From assembly GCA_037127315.1 (NCBI GenBank), contig JBBBDQ010001918.1, positions 5,901,001 through 5,965,000 of the forward strand: 64,000 bases of DNA, given 5' to 3'. The notes below the pieces were generated by a model. That model saw only the letters and a program-made list of their open reading frames with translations. It ran no database searches and was not told where the DNA came from. Both the position numbers and the translations under genes were made by a program. This stretch comes from Ascarosepion bandense. Taxonomy: Eukaryota > Mollusca > Cephalopoda > Sepiida > Sepiidae. Positions 63,542 through 64,000 of this stretch are shown here, piece after piece (within the stretch, counting starts at the first letter, position 1; each line of letters begins with the position of its first letter).

Positions 63542-64000
63542 GTGTTTAATTAAAATGCAATATAGTTTGTATGTAAAATAATTCAGTTTCTAGTTAACCC
63601 TTTGTTTGCGATAACTATAAAGAAATTTCATAGCAAAACGCTTTAAAACGTTGAAGATAGAGATATTTACACATGACCCGTTGTATGTTGCATGCCCAAG
63701 CGTAAGAAATCCTAATAATTCATTCCTCGCTGTTAAAAACTTAAAAGGAAAAACAATTTTTCTTAAAAATATTGTTTGTTATGAAGTCCTATAAAATGAA
63801 ATTAAATCAATATTATTGTTAAACCGCATAATATTTTTTGTCGATGTATTTTTCCTAGCAAATCAGCTAATTTAAATTATAAATGCCAGTTCAGGATCGA
63901 TTATATTATAAATCTCTTTTTGAATTTTTTCGAGAACCTCGAGATACATAGTATAAACATTAGACAAGATATGGCAAACGAAGGATAGATTTATAAATGA
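63289..64000. other. AT-rich intergenic DNA with a (TA)n tract
   Basis: TA tract at 63505-63540. No gene or other repeat recognised up to the window end. Confidence 0.45.

Overview
This is non-coding, repeat-dominated DNA from an animal nuclear genome. I can support no host protein-coding gene, no tRNA gene, no CRISPR array and no bacterial-type operon. The retroelement families, the tRNA- and 5S-derived retroposons, the very long (TA)n, (CA)n and (GATA)n tracts and the hammerhead-bearing retroelements suggest a large invertebrate genome, probably lophotrochozoan and perhaps molluscan. That taxonomic guess is inference; nothing here fixes it.

Layout. 1-5.7 kb: a LINE reverse-transcriptase fragment with an internal 128-bp triplication, a 178-bp tandem repeat, a small Tc1/mariner-type MITE carrying a 20-bp minisatellite, and copies of a ~770-bp interspersed repeat. 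6-9.4 kb: 5S-like DNA, a tRNA-derived SINE and a CpG-richer stretch with a TATA box, the only place where a host promoter or exon is even plausible. 9.6-14.4 kb: hammerhead-like motifs, Penelope-like element (PLE) fragments with GIY-YIG-type C-termini, and two LINE families. 14.4-25 kb: LINE ends, SINEs, 5S-tRNA composite retroposons and one complete tRNA-like/hammerhead unit (22254-22560). 25-30.8 kb: LINE ends, a ~320-bp near-perfect palindrome with hammerhead-like cores, and T- or pyrimidine-rich DNA. 30.8-42 kb: one CR1/Jockey-like LINE end whose coding sequence contains a ~110-bp segment amplified to about 97 tandem copies. 42-46.5 kb: a near full-length but broken retrotransposon with a restriction-like endonuclease, sitting inside the hammerhead hairpin of an older PLE copy. 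46.5-64 kb: mariner and LINE remnants, head-to-head PLE repeats, a 45-bp AT satellite with 180-bp higher-order structure, a tandem hammerhead element (56127-56600), and large GATA arrays.

The most interesting system is a small tRNA-like, hammerhead-bearing retroposon: a tandem pair at 56.1-56.6 kb and a single unit at 22.25-22.56 kb, all on the minus strand. One of its hammerheads has every core nucleotide and all three stems. The unit combines internal Pol III-like A and B boxes with a self-cleaving ribozyme, and the single-copy unit starts and ends at the ribozyme, as expected for reinsertion of a self-cleaved monomer. Other notable points are the minisatellite born inside a LINE ORF, the retrotransposon inserted in a ribozyme motif, and recurrent 5S+tRNA composite SINEs. 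Coordinates of decayed repeats are good to roughly 10-30 bases.
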